From Apodemus sylvaticus (Eukaryota; Chordata; Mammalia; Rodentia; Muridae): DNA of 64,000 bases. Positions 11,029 to 23,229 of this stretch are shown here, piece by piece. Position numbers and translations under genes: made by a program. Where the stretch lies: NCBI RefSeq assembly GCF_947179515.1, contig NC_067481.1, positions 28,290,086-28,354,085 on the forward strand. Reading direction: 5' to 3'. The notes beneath the pieces were generated by a model, which saw only the letters and a list, made by a program, of their open reading frames with translations, was not told the DNA's origin and did no database searches. The first letter of the stretch is position 1. Every line of letters begins with the position of its first letter.

Positions 11029-14000
11029 GTGGCAAGGTAGTGGCCTTTGATCCTAGTATTCAGGAGGCAGAGACAGGCAGATCTCTATGTTCAAGGCCAG
11101 TCTGGTCTACTGAGTGAGTTCCAGGATGCCAGGAGTACACAGAGATACCCTGTCTCAAAAGTAAGGTGTTTTTGAATTTCACAGAAAAAGTTGTCTTAGG
11201 AGCTGGAGAGATGGCTCAGTGGTTAAGAGCACTGTCTGCTCTTCTGATGATTCTGAGTTCAAATCCCAGCAACCACATGGTGGCTTAGTACCAACTGTTA
11301 CGTGATCTGACAACTTCTTCTGGAGTGTCTGAATACAGTAGACTCACATATAATAAACAAACAAACAAACAAACAAATAAATAAATAGTTTTTTTAAAAA
11401 GTTGTCTTAGTTAAGGTTTTACTGCTGTGAAAAGACACTAGTAGGAAGGCAGCTATTATAAAGACATTTAATTGAGGCTGGCTTCTAGGTTCAGAGGTTC
11501 AGTCCAGTATCAAGGCAGGAACATGGTAGCATCTAGGCAGGCATGGTGCAGGAGAAGCTGAGAGCTCTAATCCTCATCTGGAGACCACTAGGAGAATACT
11601 GGCTTCCAGGCACCAACTGCTCAAACTTGAAACTCTGCAACTCCATGTGTGTGTGATGTAGAAGCAGTCTTCAGATATCCAACTCCTTTTTCATCTTTGT
11701 TGACTGCAACAAGTTTCTTTTCCTGGGCTGGTTCCACTTCCTATTAGCAGCTTATTCTCAGCAGATATCCCATGGTTCTGGCATCTTGAAAATCTTGGGG
11801 TCTCCAAGGCAGATTCAGTGTTGCAGCTTCTCATTCCAATGTCTGGGATCCACACATGATCTTGTGTGCTCCACCAAACGTCTGCCATCACTTCTCCAAG
11901 CCTCAATTCCTTGTACGATCCCTGGGTCATCAAGTACAACTGAGGCTGCACTGTCACCAATGGTCTTCCATAGCCTCTCACAGTGCCATGGCTCAGCTGC
12001 TCTTCATGACCCCTTCATGCCTTCAAAACCAGCACCACCTGGATGAAACTTGCATATTATCAAGTACAGCTGCAGCATGAGGTACAACCTTGGCTATCTG
12101 TGGAACACAGCTTTTTGTGCTCTCAGATAACACTTTGCCTCACGTTAAATGAGATAGGTCTTTTTTTAAAGGAGTTTTTATTATTGTTTTGTTTGTTTTG
12201 TTTTGTTTTGTTTGAGACAGGGTTTCTCTGTGTAGCCCTGTTTGTCTTCACTCTGTAGACCAAACTAGACTCGAATTTAGAAATGTGCCTGCCACTGCCT
12301 CCCAAGTGTTGGGATTAAGGGCGTGCACAACTACTGCCCAGCTTTTTCATTTTCCTTTTCATTTTTTTAAAAAATGTGTTAAATAATTCTTTATTTCATA
12401 GTTGCAGTATTCAGATACACCAGAAGAGGGCATAAGATCCCCATTAGAGATGGTTGTGAGCCGCCATGTGGGTGCTGGGAATTGAATTCAGGACCTCTGG
12501 AAGAGCAGTCAATGCTCTTAACAGCTGGGCCATCTCTCCAGCCCAAAGATTTATTTTTATTTTATGTCTGTGAGTATACTGTCAATGTCTTCATACACAC
12601 CAGAAGAGGGCATGGGATCACTGTACAGAAAGTTGTGAGCCACCGTGTGGTGCTGGGAATTGAACTCAGGACCTCAGTAGCTGCTGAGTTCTACTGCTTC
12701 TGGGGATGGAACATGGCCCTCCTGATTCTATTACCAGTTCTTTGTTCCCCAACTTTCTGCCTAAACTTGGCTGTCCTGGAACTTGCTCTGCAGATTGACC
12801 TTGAACTCAGAGACCTGCATGCCTCTGTGTCCTGTAATGCTGGAATTAAAGGCGTGTACCAGCATGCCTGGATTTAAGCTTTTCTTCACCTAGAACCTGC
12901 TTTGTCCCAGGCAGGCCTTGAACTCATAGATCTGTTTGGCTTTGTCTTCTGGGTTTAAAGGTATGTACTCTATACCTGGACCTAAATGAAGCTGGGCAGG
13001 ATCTCATTCCCAAATCCCTTAATCTGCTCTCTCCAAGAGCATAGGATTCAGCTCCATTTCACTTCCTGCCCCCCCCCTGCTAATACTTGATTCATATATT
13101 TTATATTTTTCCTTTCTTAGCATTGAGACTTAACCAGAGAACAAAGTTTCTGCTGGGCTTTTTGAGACTTCCTTTTTCAATGCAATTAATCTAAGTCTCT
13201 TTACCTTAGCCTTAGGCAGACTCATCAGACAAGAGCAAATCTAGCCACATTCTGCTGCAAAATAATACAAAAATAGATTCTAAATCACATACTGAAAATT
13301 TTCACTGAAATGTCTTGGTCAAGGTCCTCACAATTCAAATCATTCTAACTATCGCCATCTTCCACATTCCTACTAGGCTGGCCCATTAAGCCCTACATAA
13401 AGCATTCTTTTGCTTTCCAAAGTCAAAGTCCCAAAATCCATTTTCTTTCAAACAAAATCATGGTCAAGCCTATCACAGCAATACCCCAATTCTGGTACAA
13501 ATTTCTGTCTTATTTAGGGTTTTACTGCTATGAAAAGACACCATGACCAAGGCAACATCATCACTTGTCTTGAATCGATTGTCACCATATTTTCAATTTT
13601 TATTTTAAAGGGTTTTTTTGTTTTTTGCTTTTTATTTTTTGTTTTTTTATATTGGATGGTGCAGGCACACACATTTAATCCAAGACTCTGGATGCAGATG
13701 GAGGTGGATCTCTTGAGTTGAAGTCCAGCCTGGTCTACAGAGTGAGTTTCAGGACAACCAGAGTTATACTGAGAAACCCTGTCTTGAAAATATAAAACAG
13801 GGCTGACCAGAGTGAGCAGAGTTCCTGAATTCAAATTCCTAGAAACCACATGATGGCTCACAACCACCAGTACAGCTACAGTGTATTCATATACATAAAA
13901 TAAATAAAAAAGAAAATCTAAAATGATAACAAATGATATTTTAATTACATTTATTCATTTACTCTCTGTCTCTCTCCCCCCCCCATGCCTCCACCCCGTT

Positions 14001-14856
14001 TGTGTGTGTTTGTGTGTGTTTGTGTGTGTCTGTGTATATTTGCAGTAAAGTGCATGGAGTTGACTTTCTCCTTCTACTACATGGGTCCCAGAGATCAAAT
14101 TAAGGTTTTCAAAGCTGGATGTGGTGGCACAGGCCTTTAATCACCGAATTCAGGAGGCAGAAGCAGAGGCAGAGGCAGAGGGATCTCTGTGAACTGGAGG
14201 ATAGCCACATCTACAGAGTGAGTGCAAGGACAGCCTGGCTCTGCACAGAGATCCTTTCAAAAAACAATTCCAACCAAGTAAACAAAGCAAATTCAGGTTT
14301 TCAGGATTGTTGGTAAGCACATTCACACAGCCAATCACCTGGTCGGTCTTACTGGTTTGTTTTGTTTGAAATTTGTTTGTTTCATTTTTATGTGTCTGAA
14401 TATTTATTGCATAGATTATTGAGCACCCTATGAATGCCTGGTGCTCTCAGAGTTCAGAAGCCAGCATCATCTAGAACTGGAGTTTCAGGTGCTTATGAGC
14501 CGTCTTGTATACAGATGCTGGAAAAAGAATCCAGGTCCAAGGACATCTGCTCTCCAACTCTCAGCCATCTGCCCAGACTGTTCCCCCTCCCAACTCACAC
14601 AGGGTTTCTCTGTGTAGTCTTGGCTGACCTGGAACTTGCTCTGTAGACCAGGCTAACCTCAGTAACCTACCTGTCTCTTGTCTTTGGAATGCTGTGTCTC
14701 TGGATTTAAAGGCTTGTGCTAACAACATCTGGCTTTTTTAAAAAAATTCAATCCTGGCTGTCTAAGCTCTCACTTATTATATCCTACTAACTTTGAACTC
14801 ACAGAGATTTGCCTTCTTATCCTTGGTGGGATTAAAGGTTGGGTAACCACGCCCTG
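11029..14856. repeat. SINE-rich inter-gene segment before copy 2
   Basis: Same order as 2374-6834: B1 (about 11029-11162), B2 (about 11200-11395), then the long old repeat. Nested in it are an antisense B1 (about 12185-12345) and antisense B2 elements (about 12375-12546 and 12547-12697). B1 copies follow at about 13655-13802 and 14113-14270, then B3-like (about 14395-14580) and antisense B1 (about 14595-14737 and 14765-14856). The young B1 of 6088-6260 is absent here, marking an empty site near 14280. Confidence 0.65.
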
Positions 14857-14873
14857 TTCTAACCACTATTTAA
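14847..14873 (+). promoter_or_regulatory. Putative promoter of copy 2: CCACGCCC and TATTTAA
   Basis: TATTTAA at 14867-14873 lies 302 bases before the ATG, the same distance as in copy 1, with CCACGCCC just upstream at the end of the antisense B1 remnant. Function is inferred from conservation across copies. Confidence 0.4.
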
Positions 14874-15168
14874 GCACAGCACAGCAGAGGGACATCCAGA
14901 GCGCTCTTCTCCATCCAACTTACAAAGTTGGCAAATCGATCTCTTTTAAACTCCCAATTCTCAATTCCTCAAACTCAAGCAAGGCCAGTTCTTCTCTACT
15001 TCGCTTTTCTAAGCTCTAGGTCATCTCAACGCCCTGGTCGTGCCCAACTCTGGTGTGTTAACTGAGCCCATACCTTGCGGCTGGGCCCCATAGTTGGAGG
15101 GAAGTTGGGAAGATCTTTCCCTGTCACTCTGTCCTTACACACAGAAGCTCAGTGGCCCCCTTGCAGGG

Positions 15169-16718
15169 ATGAAGGACTCCTGTGTTGTGGGCACACTCAC
15201 CTTGATCTTTGGCCTACTTTCTACTCTCCAAGGAGTAAGCACCAATGAGGTAAGCCAGTCTTCTGTGACCTTGGGAGGACCCTATGGGCAGAGGCTTATC
15301 CCTGGCCATGGCGGTTGGAGGGAGGGAGAGTCTGAGATCCACTGTGTGGAACAATTTCTGAGCAGAGACTAGCCTAAAGTTCTTTGTGACAGAGTTTCTT
15401 GTTCCCAATCTGGCCTCAAACTGGCTTTGTAGCCTTGAATAGTTCTGTGTTCTCCTGAGTTCTGTCATGCTGGACAAGCACCACTGGTTTACATAAACCT
15501 ACCTGATTTACTGCCACGTTGGAGAAGCATTCTCACACCTGAGACCCAACACCCAGGCTTTGAGCACTGACCTTGTCTTTTTTTCTTCCACAGGATGTAA
15601 ACACATGTGACAGCTTGTAAGTATGGGACTTTGTCTAGAATTGACAGTAAAAGGAAGGCATGGTGGAGGTGGGGGAACCTGCCTGTGCTCAGATTCTGCC
15701 CTGGATAAGGGGACAGACACCTAATTCCTATCAATTTTGCTGAAACCATAGCCCCTCTCACCTTACCCAACCTCAGGATCTGCAGTCTAGAACTGCTGCT
15801 AATTCTCAACCTTTCACAGCTGGGGGAGGGGGGGTCACATGGGCAATGTCCCACTGCTGCCTCCCATGGAAGATCAGCACCATGACCATTCTGCCTGAGG
15901 AACAGGGGCATCCTGCCCTGATGAACTCTGACTCAGGCCTCAAGTCCAGACCCTGATTCCTCTCAGTGAACCCAGGATGGAACTGTACCCCAAAACCACT
16001 AAGAGTGGCTTGCAATCTTAGGGTCTAAGAGTCTAAGGAAACAAGGAACCTTTGGTTGGACCCTCTGATGCCAACAGTATCTCCCCATGTCTGTTTGTCC
16101 TGACTAGAACCTGCCCCAAAGGATTCACATGCTGTGACAATGAATGCTGCCCAGAAAGAAAGGTCGGGGATCCTGAAAACAACCACTTCAGGCAAGCCGG
16201 GGCTCACCACATCTGGGCATCATTTTCTGAGGGCTGGGCCACCAGAGACAAGGTGGGGGTGGGTGATGGAAGGGGTTTGGCAAGGGAGCATGGCCTAGGT
16301 ACTCATGACATCACCATCCCCCTCCCTAGGGTCCTGTTCATCGTCTTATTGGTCATCATCGAGCTCTTGTACATCTGTGTGCTAGTGGAGTGCTTCTGTC
16401 TCCACTATAGAAGAGAGCAGCATGATGTCAGAACAGGGGATCCACAGACTACCCGAGAACCGCCCTCCATTGCTCCCCTAGAGAGCGTTTGTGTCAGCTC
16501 CTGGGATCCCCCACCACGCTATAGTCAGGTGTATCTTTTGTCCCAATACCTAATGTGTTTCATAGTCATTGTTTGCCCAGACTCTAAGTAAAACAAGTAC
16601 CCCTTTTCTCCTGCAGGTTGTTCTGAATCCAACTCCCACAGAACCACATCCTCCCTACAGCCTCAGGCCTGAGGGCTATGCTGGTCAGATGAAAGGGAAT
16701 GGCTATGCAACCCTGTGA
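15169..16718 (+). CDS. Tmem92-like: Tmem92-like copy 2, intact; GC donor in intron 3
   Basis: Coding exons 15169-15249, 15594-15616, 16108-16191, 16330-16528 and 16617-16718 encode 162 aa. Signal peptide 1-22; six ectodomain cysteines at 32, 37, 43, 44, 48 and 49; membrane span about 64-82, containing a glutamate (VIIELLYICV), which is unusual for the family. The tail has PPRY at 124-127 and PHPPYS around 139-144, and ends GYATL. The intron 3 donor is AG/gcaagc: a GC-AG intron if spliced. The same change removes a stop, so the 138-base intron is open in frame and retention would give 208 aa. Intron 4 is only 88 bases against about 167 in copy 1. Likely a WW-domain-binding membrane adaptor, by family analogy. 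Confidence 0.85.
16192..16329 (+). promoter_or_regulatory. Intron 3 of copy 2: GC-AG intron, open in frame
   Basis: The donor reads ttcag/gcaagcc where copies 3 and 5 read ttcag/gtaagct. AG/GCAAG is the usual context of functional GC donors. The intron is exactly 46 codons with no in-frame stop. In the other copies the retained intron meets a stop (copy 1) or shifts frame or stops (copies 3 and 5). A retained form would insert 46 residues between the cysteine motif and the membrane span. Confidence 0.6.
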
Positions 16719-17305
16719 GCTCCCTCACACACAGACCTCTTGGATCAAGCCCAGGACCTTGGAATGACTGCTGATCCCATCATGTCTCTTGTACTTTCAT
16801 TTAATTTATTGTTACTATATACCCCTGCCCCCCCTTTTGTCATGAGAGCTAAGCTGTGTCCAGAATCTCTGTCCCACACTCAAGGTTGTTGACAGTTGTC
16901 AGAATTGGTAGTACCTGTAGTGGATGCAGAGAGATCATTGCTAGTGGACTGGTAAACTTGACCGGACAGCTCCCTCTGCCATCCTACAGCAGCACTTCTG
17001 TGCCTGGAAGAGATTGAAGACTGAACAGCACAGACTCTGAGCCATCTTCCAAACATAGCTGGGCAGCGAGGGCCTCGCTGTCCCTCTATAGTAATGTGAG
17101 AACCCAGGGACTGAGTGTCAATGGCTGACTGCAGTGTAGTGATGGAGACTAGGTCAGAGGAGGAGGAAACACTTCTGACATCTTCCATTGGTGACTGACT
17201 GCACTGACACCTGCTGGGAGGACTGAGCATCCAAGATGTGATGAAGGCTTAGACTTTCAGTTTCCTGGGGTCTTGTGGGCACTAAAAAATGAACAGGAAA
17301 GCTCC
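16719..17305 (+). other. 3' untranslated region of copy 2
   Basis: Aligned to the other copies. The hexamer position is ACTAAA (17281-17286), followed by an A-run change. The right end is approximate. Confidence 0.5.
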
Positions 17306-19187
17306 CACAATTCTATTCCAGTCCTGTGACCTGCTTTCCTGGGAGACCAGGCACACATCCCCGAATGATGAAGGATCTGTCATGACAACCTACATAGTGC
17401 CTTTCTTATTGGGAGAAAAGAAAATTACATAGCAGGCTTGTAAAATACATGTAATTGCTACATTTTTATAAATGTGTGTTTGTCTGTTTCTTTGCATGTC
17501 TATTAAGATGTGGAAGAGCCAGGTGCTATGGTGTAGTTCCAAGTTAGTCAGAAATCTGAGGCAGGAGGATTAAAGCTCTGAATCTAGCCAGAGTTACAAT
17601 GAGTTAAGCCATGGTGGGAGGGTGTCTGAGAACATAGCTCAGTGATAGAGAATGTGCCTAGCATGCGTAAGATCTGGAGGTAAGTCCCCAGCTGCTTGTC
17701 CAATAACTCTAGTACTGTATGACAGCTACTGGGAGCAGTGAGCAGGTGGCTAGCTTGGGAGGACTCTTAAAAAAAATAAAATAAAAAATAAAAAAAACCT
17801 CTCCTGCTGGGTAATGGTTGAGCACCCCTTTAATCCCAGCACTTGGGAGGCAGAGGCAGGTGGATTTCTGAGTTCCGAGGCCAGCCTGGTCTACAGAGTG
17901 AGTTCCAGGACAGCCAGGGCTACACAGAGAAACCCTGTCTTGAAAAACCAAAAAGAGATTAGCCATTTACAAGTCACTAATGGATAGATTATACCTCCCT
18001 ACCCTCCTCTGCTTGTTCTGTGTGATTCTCTTTTACTTTTTTCTTTCTTTTTCTTTCTTTCCTTTTTCTTTTTTTCCTTTGTTCTCCCAAAGATTTATTT
18101 ATTTATACTGTAGCTGTCTTCAGACACTCCAGAAGAGTGCAAGAGATCTCATTACAGATGGCTGTGGGCCACAATGTGGTTGCTGGGATTTGAACTCAGG
18201 ACCTTCAGAAGAGCAGTCAGTACTCTTTAACTGCTGAGCCATGTCTTAAACACCTCTTTTTGTTTTTCAAGACAAGGTTCTCTCTATAGCCCTAACTATC
18301 CTGGCCCTCGCTCTGTAGACCAGGATAGCCTAGAATTCAAAACTCAGAGATCACTTGCTTCTCCTTCTTAAGATCAGGGATTAAAGGTGTGTCCCACCAG
18401 GCCCAGCTTGGACATACTTTGCTGATTCCATTTTGAGAAGATCTGGAAGGGAGGATGTAGCTATCTGCTTAAGCCCTGCAGCTTTTTGTGTGCAAAACTT
18501 GGCACAATCTAGAATCATTGGAAAGAATCTCAGTTGAGAAAATGCCTCTGTAACATCTGGCTGTAGGCAAGGCTACAAGGCATTAAAAATAAAAAAGAGG
18601 GCCTGGCCATTGTGAGGCCATCCCTGGGCTGGTGGTCCTGGGTTTGATAAGAAAGCAATTTGAGCCCAGCATGCTAGCACATGCCTTTAATATCATGTTG
18701 GGGAAGCTTGGCATGGTGGCACACGCCTGTAATCCCAGCACTTGGGAAGCACAGGCAAGTGGATTTCTGAGTTCAAGGCCAGCCTGGTCTACAGAGGACA
18801 GTGAGTTCTAGGACAGCCAGCTCTACACAGAGAAACCCTGTCTCCAAAAACCAATATATGTATGTATGCATGTATGTATGTATGTATGTATGTATATCAG
18901 GTTGGGGGACAGAGGGAATCTGCAGATCTGTGAGTTCAAGGCCAGCCTCAAACAAATCAAGTGTTCTAGGAAAGCCAGAGGAATCCCAGTCTGGAGAGGA
19001 AGGGTTGTGAGCCACCATGTAGTTTTTGGGAATTGAACTCAGGACCTCTGGAAGAGCAGTCAGGGCTCTTATGGGCTGAACCATCTCTATAGCCTGGCAT
19101 TTCTAATTAATGCTCAGGTGAATAAAGTTTGTGAAAATTTGAGCCTCTTAAAACACTACGCAAGTGTATCTCCTCCTCCAATTTCAT

Positions 19188-19226
<39 letters not shown>

Positions 19227-19740
19227 TTTCAACACCAAACAAAGTTTGGGTCTTAAGGAAGTAAGCAAGCACAAGCTACAGGACAGATGGATTTGTAAGG
19301 CTTACCCTACAGAGTTTACCTGAGGCTTAAAGGACTGAGTGCCCTGCATGGTCTTGAGAATGTATATAGGTGGTTCCCCTTCTTCTTAACCTTGATAGGA
19401 CAACTGTGACTGAATTGTACAACCCCTAGCTAGCTGGGAGTGATTGGATATCCAGACCCCAACTCCTCCAAAATACTCCAGAGTCTCTCAAGGCAACTCA
19501 TGCAGACCTGCCTTCTCAGGCCTCTCAAATCACATCCTCAACTTTGAGGAAAAAGACAGAAGTCATCATGGCATGAAGGCCCATTGATTGCATGATGGCC
19601 CACTCCTTTAGTCCCAGCAATCAGGAGGCAGGGGTAAGGTGGTCTGTGAGTTTGAATGCACCGTGGTCTAAGTATTGAGTCCAAGGCCACACAGGGCTTT
19701 ATATATACAGGAAAACCCACCCTTTCTCAAACCAAACCAA
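17306..19740. other. Long spacer X, left part: SINEs, hAT-like fragment, microsatellites; no gene
   Basis: Contains B4/ID-like (about 17515-17700), B1 + (about 17810-17955), antisense B2 (about 18093-18245) and antisense B1 (about 18255-18415). A fragment like the rodent hAT-Charlie repeat RCHARR1 (about 18465-18665) follows, then B1 + (about 18706-18860), (TATG)n (18855-18896), antisense B2 remnant (about 19003-19095), (ATTT)n (about 19184-19229) and a diverged B1 (about 19590-19735). The same series recurs at about 43000-46090 after copy 4. Confidence 0.65.
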
Positions 19741-22700
19741 ACCAAAGGTAACTATCTCAGGAAGCCTATCTAATTTCTGCCCCACCTGTAGAGATATCAT
19801 GCACAGAATTACCGTCCCAGTAGTCCCCTGGTCCCTGTGTGGCCCCTCCCATTCCCAACTCCCTCCCAGGAGTCACTCCAGAGACTTCATTGCCATTTTG
19901 GAGGTTTGGTCTTTTTATAACCTGCCCTGCTACTAACCTCTCTGAAAAACTTAGTTCCCCATCCTGCTGACCAAATTCCCTTCTCCATCTTTTCTCCCCT
20001 CTATTCCCACTCTTCTAGGATATCAATTCCATCCCGGTCATTTGACCTCAGTTCTGCTGCAGCCAATGTCTGTTTCCTGATCTCATCTCTCATTAGCATC
20101 CGACACACATGGCCAGTGTTCTTGCTCCAACAATTTCCCCATATCTGTCTGCTTCCTCTCTGCCTAGCTTTCCTCTCCAGCACTGGCTGCATCTTCCACC
20201 CCCTCTGTCACCACTGAGTGACAGGGGTCCTGAGGCTCTATCTTTGTCCTAATCTGTGCTCACTCCCACAGTGCCTGTCATACCTCCTGTGATTTTGTTA
20301 CAGGGCCAATACACCTTCCCAGTGAGAAATCACTCAGGGTGCTTAGAGATAATGAGAGATGATAAAGGAAAACTGTTGTACCAGGTGACTACTTCTGCTA
20401 ATACTCAAAGGGAAGCCAGCTCTGAACAGAAATTGTTGGATAATAGGCTCTGGTCATGAGGAATTGAGTCAGGCTGTACCGACTAATAGACCCTAGCTAT
20501 ACAAAATTCTTGGGCCACAGCCTGGGGTATGGAAAATAACCCACCCTGTTCCCAGTCAAACCATAAAAAAAATCTGTGACTCCCTAGTAGCTGCCTATAT
20601 ATATATATATATACATGTCCCCTCCCACAGCTCCTGTAGATAGGGTTTGGCTCTTTGTGTAGCTCTGGCTGTCCTGGATGACCAGGCTGGCCTCAAACTC
20701 AAGGGATCCACCTGCCTCTGCTTCCTGAGTGCTGGGATTAAGGGTGTGAACCACAACTGCCTGGCTCTCCCTCCTTCCCCGGCACCCCTTAAGTACTCAT
20801 CCTTCATCCCAAGGAAAGGTTGGAGCCCTGCCTGTTGAGATGCAGTCTATCAGCTTCTCTGCCTCCCTTTTCTGTCTGCAATCACCATTGGCTTATAGTT
20901 TCACTCAAGACTGAACTTCCTATGTTAGACACACCCATTCCTTGTCCCTGTGCTTTCTAAGGACCTGGTAACTGTAGTAAGCCACCCTTTGTTCATCTCT
21001 ATTACAAGGTGGCGCTGGCCTCATGCAGCTCCCTGGTAGTAAATTACTTTAGTTCATGCGCAGTGTGCTGTATTCCTTACCACATTTACATGCCAACGGG
21101 GGCTGAGTAGGCTATATAAGGTCAGGCTAGGAGAGAGCCCGGCACCGCCAAAAGAAGAAATAAGCTTAATTCAAGGTCTCAGGAATAAACCATAATAAGG
21201 AAGAAACTCCCTGGTGTTGCGTTCTCTTTGCTGGTGAGGGTGGACGTGACAGTCCCTCCGTGTGCTCCTGAGTCAAATTCTACTTCTATTTCCTTGAAAG
21301 TTGAGTAGATCTAACATCAGCTTATACCTCTCAGTTCCTCCTCCATCAGCTTCACAGACTGTGTTTCATTTGTTGAATCAACCAAAATCTGGGATCTTTA
21401 TCTGTGGCCAAGACCTCCCTGTTGAACTCTAGACATTCTTCACCACACTGCTCTGTCCCTTGGAGCCTGTGGAGAACCCAAGGCCAAAAGTGAGCTCTGG
21501 CTTCTTTTTCTTCTTACCCTTCCTCAGTGGGTCCTTCCTGGTGTCCACTCACAGGCAGGTAACCACCAAAAACATAGCTATTATGGTTAAAAACAAACAA
21601 AACCAGACGTGTTTTCTGGTTTCTCTTTCCATGCTCTCCTGCCCTGCTTTGTGGCACCCAAAGCAGACCCACATCTACCTCTCCCTATTTCGGGGTCACA
21701 GTCCAGAGCAGGCCACTCCAGGCTGTGCAGAGGACTGTCCCTAGGCTGTGCTTAGGTCTCTGCAGACTTCTGCCTCTGCTGTAATCTCCATCCTGCCCCC
21801 TGCAGGTCATGCTGTGCAGTACACTGATGGTGGTCTTCCCTTTCTAAAAAATTGAGACAGGATCTCAACACTGGTAGCACACACACACTGGCCTAGACCT
21901 CACTGAATAGCCAAGGATAGCACTGAACTCATAGAGACTCTCCTGCCTCAGCTTCCTGAGTTTTGCAATTACAAGTATGACCCAACAAGCATGGTTATGC
22001 ACTCCCCATCCGACCCCTCCCCCACACACACATGCTGCTGGGGACTGAGCCTCTGACCTCACATGTGCTAGGCAAGCACACCTGAGCTGATTGCTTGCCC
22101 CCCCTCCCCCTGGCTATAGCAATCCTTCTGTAGCATAGATACAGTGCTTACTCCATTGGTGCGCCCCACTCCCAACATGGGGACACAGGACACACCTCTG
22201 CCACTGGCCAGCAGGACTTAAGATGAGATCTCTCCCTTCCAGCCTCAGTCTTGCATCTTTCTCAACCTTAAGTGTCCCTGGTCAGAGCCTGCCTCAGGGG
22301 ATTTAATCTTTCTAGGAAACTTAAACTCACTTCCTATCACCACTGGGCCTACCCAGAGGGCTTTTCTCCACCATCCAGGCTCCAGTTTCTCCCTGTCTGA
22401 GAGACCTCTCTGATACTGCAGAGAGAGGAGCCCCATCCTGTCTTTAAAGTCCCTTGCTTTGTGTTGTCATGTGTGTTCATGGACTGTGTCGGTCCTGCAC
22501 CTAAGCTCTCTCAAGGAAGGACAGGCCACTGTCACAAAACAGTCCAGAGTTGTTACTAGGTAGGCCCAGTCCACAGTGGGTATCACATCCTGGTGATTGA
22601 CTTCCTGTGGACCACAACAGTCATGGGCAGCTCAAAAGAAAAGCAAGAAATGTCCTGTGGGGGAAGTGGCTCTGGAGACACCTGGTACCCCATGTAACTT

Positions 22701-23115
22701 CCCTCCCCAGGGGAGAGGAGGGGATTGATGGAAGCAGCATGGTAATAAAAGAAAGGGGTGGACCCGTCCTTTATTAGGAGCATATGGTCATTGATCAGAA
22801 CATGAAGGGCAGCAGTTTCCCTCCAGGAGGGGAGACTCAGTGCAGAGGCACAAGGGGCTTGAAGGTTTCACAAGGCAGAAAAGAAAGGGAACTTTGGGAT
22901 AGAAAAAAGGCATCTGCAGATCAGTTTCCTGCAGTTTCTGGGTCCTAAAATATGAGTGAAGGTCTTTATCAAGTGTGGACTTTTTTTCTCAGGGCTCCCC
23001 CAAGCCCTCTCCCCCGACCCAGTGCCTCAGGTCTTATCTCTTTGTTGCTATTCTTGTCAGACTGGTGTTCAGATCCTTCCTACTGAGTGAGGAGTTTCTA
23101 GCTAGCCTGGGTCTC
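19741..23115. other. Spacer X segment absent from the paralogous spacer; no gene recognised
   Basis: The second spacer jumps across this interval at about 46095, so about 3.4 kb is present once only. It holds an antisense B1 (about 20640-20770), a solo LTR (20949-21251), a diverged antisense B1 (about 21848-21985) and an ID-like antisense remnant (about 22035-22090). The rest is unassigned and no frame longer than about 100 codons looks real. Confidence 0.55.
20949..21251 (+). mobile_element. Solo LTR of an endogenous retrovirus
   Basis: A 303-base segment begins TG and ends CA and is flanked by the direct repeat gtccc (20944-20948 and 21252-21256). It has a TATATAAG box (21113-21120) and AATAAA (21184-21189) in U3-R order on the + strand. 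The opening part (acaaggtggcgctggcctca) resembles class II rodent LTRs. No viral gene remains next to it. The subfamily is not assigned. Confidence 0.6.
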
Positions 23116-23156
23116 TCTCAGGCCATTCCCCTTTCACTGCAGGTGCCTGAGCACTT

Positions 23157-23229
23157 TCTCCTCCTCCTCCTCCTCCTCCTCCTCCTCCTCCTCCTCCTCC
23201 TCCTCCTCCTCCTCCTCCTTCTTCTTCTT
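23157..23229 (+). repeat. (CTC)n/(CTT)n microsatellite
   Basis: About 70 bases of near-perfect trinucleotide repeat. At the paralogous site (about 46140-46165) only a short interrupted version remains, so the expansion is recent. The poly-Leu frame through it is a by-product. Confidence 0.9.

Noticed and set aside
18855..18896. Regular short repeats considered as a CRISPR or satellite array
   Set aside because: Simple (TATG)n microsatellite with no spacers; the genome is mammalian.
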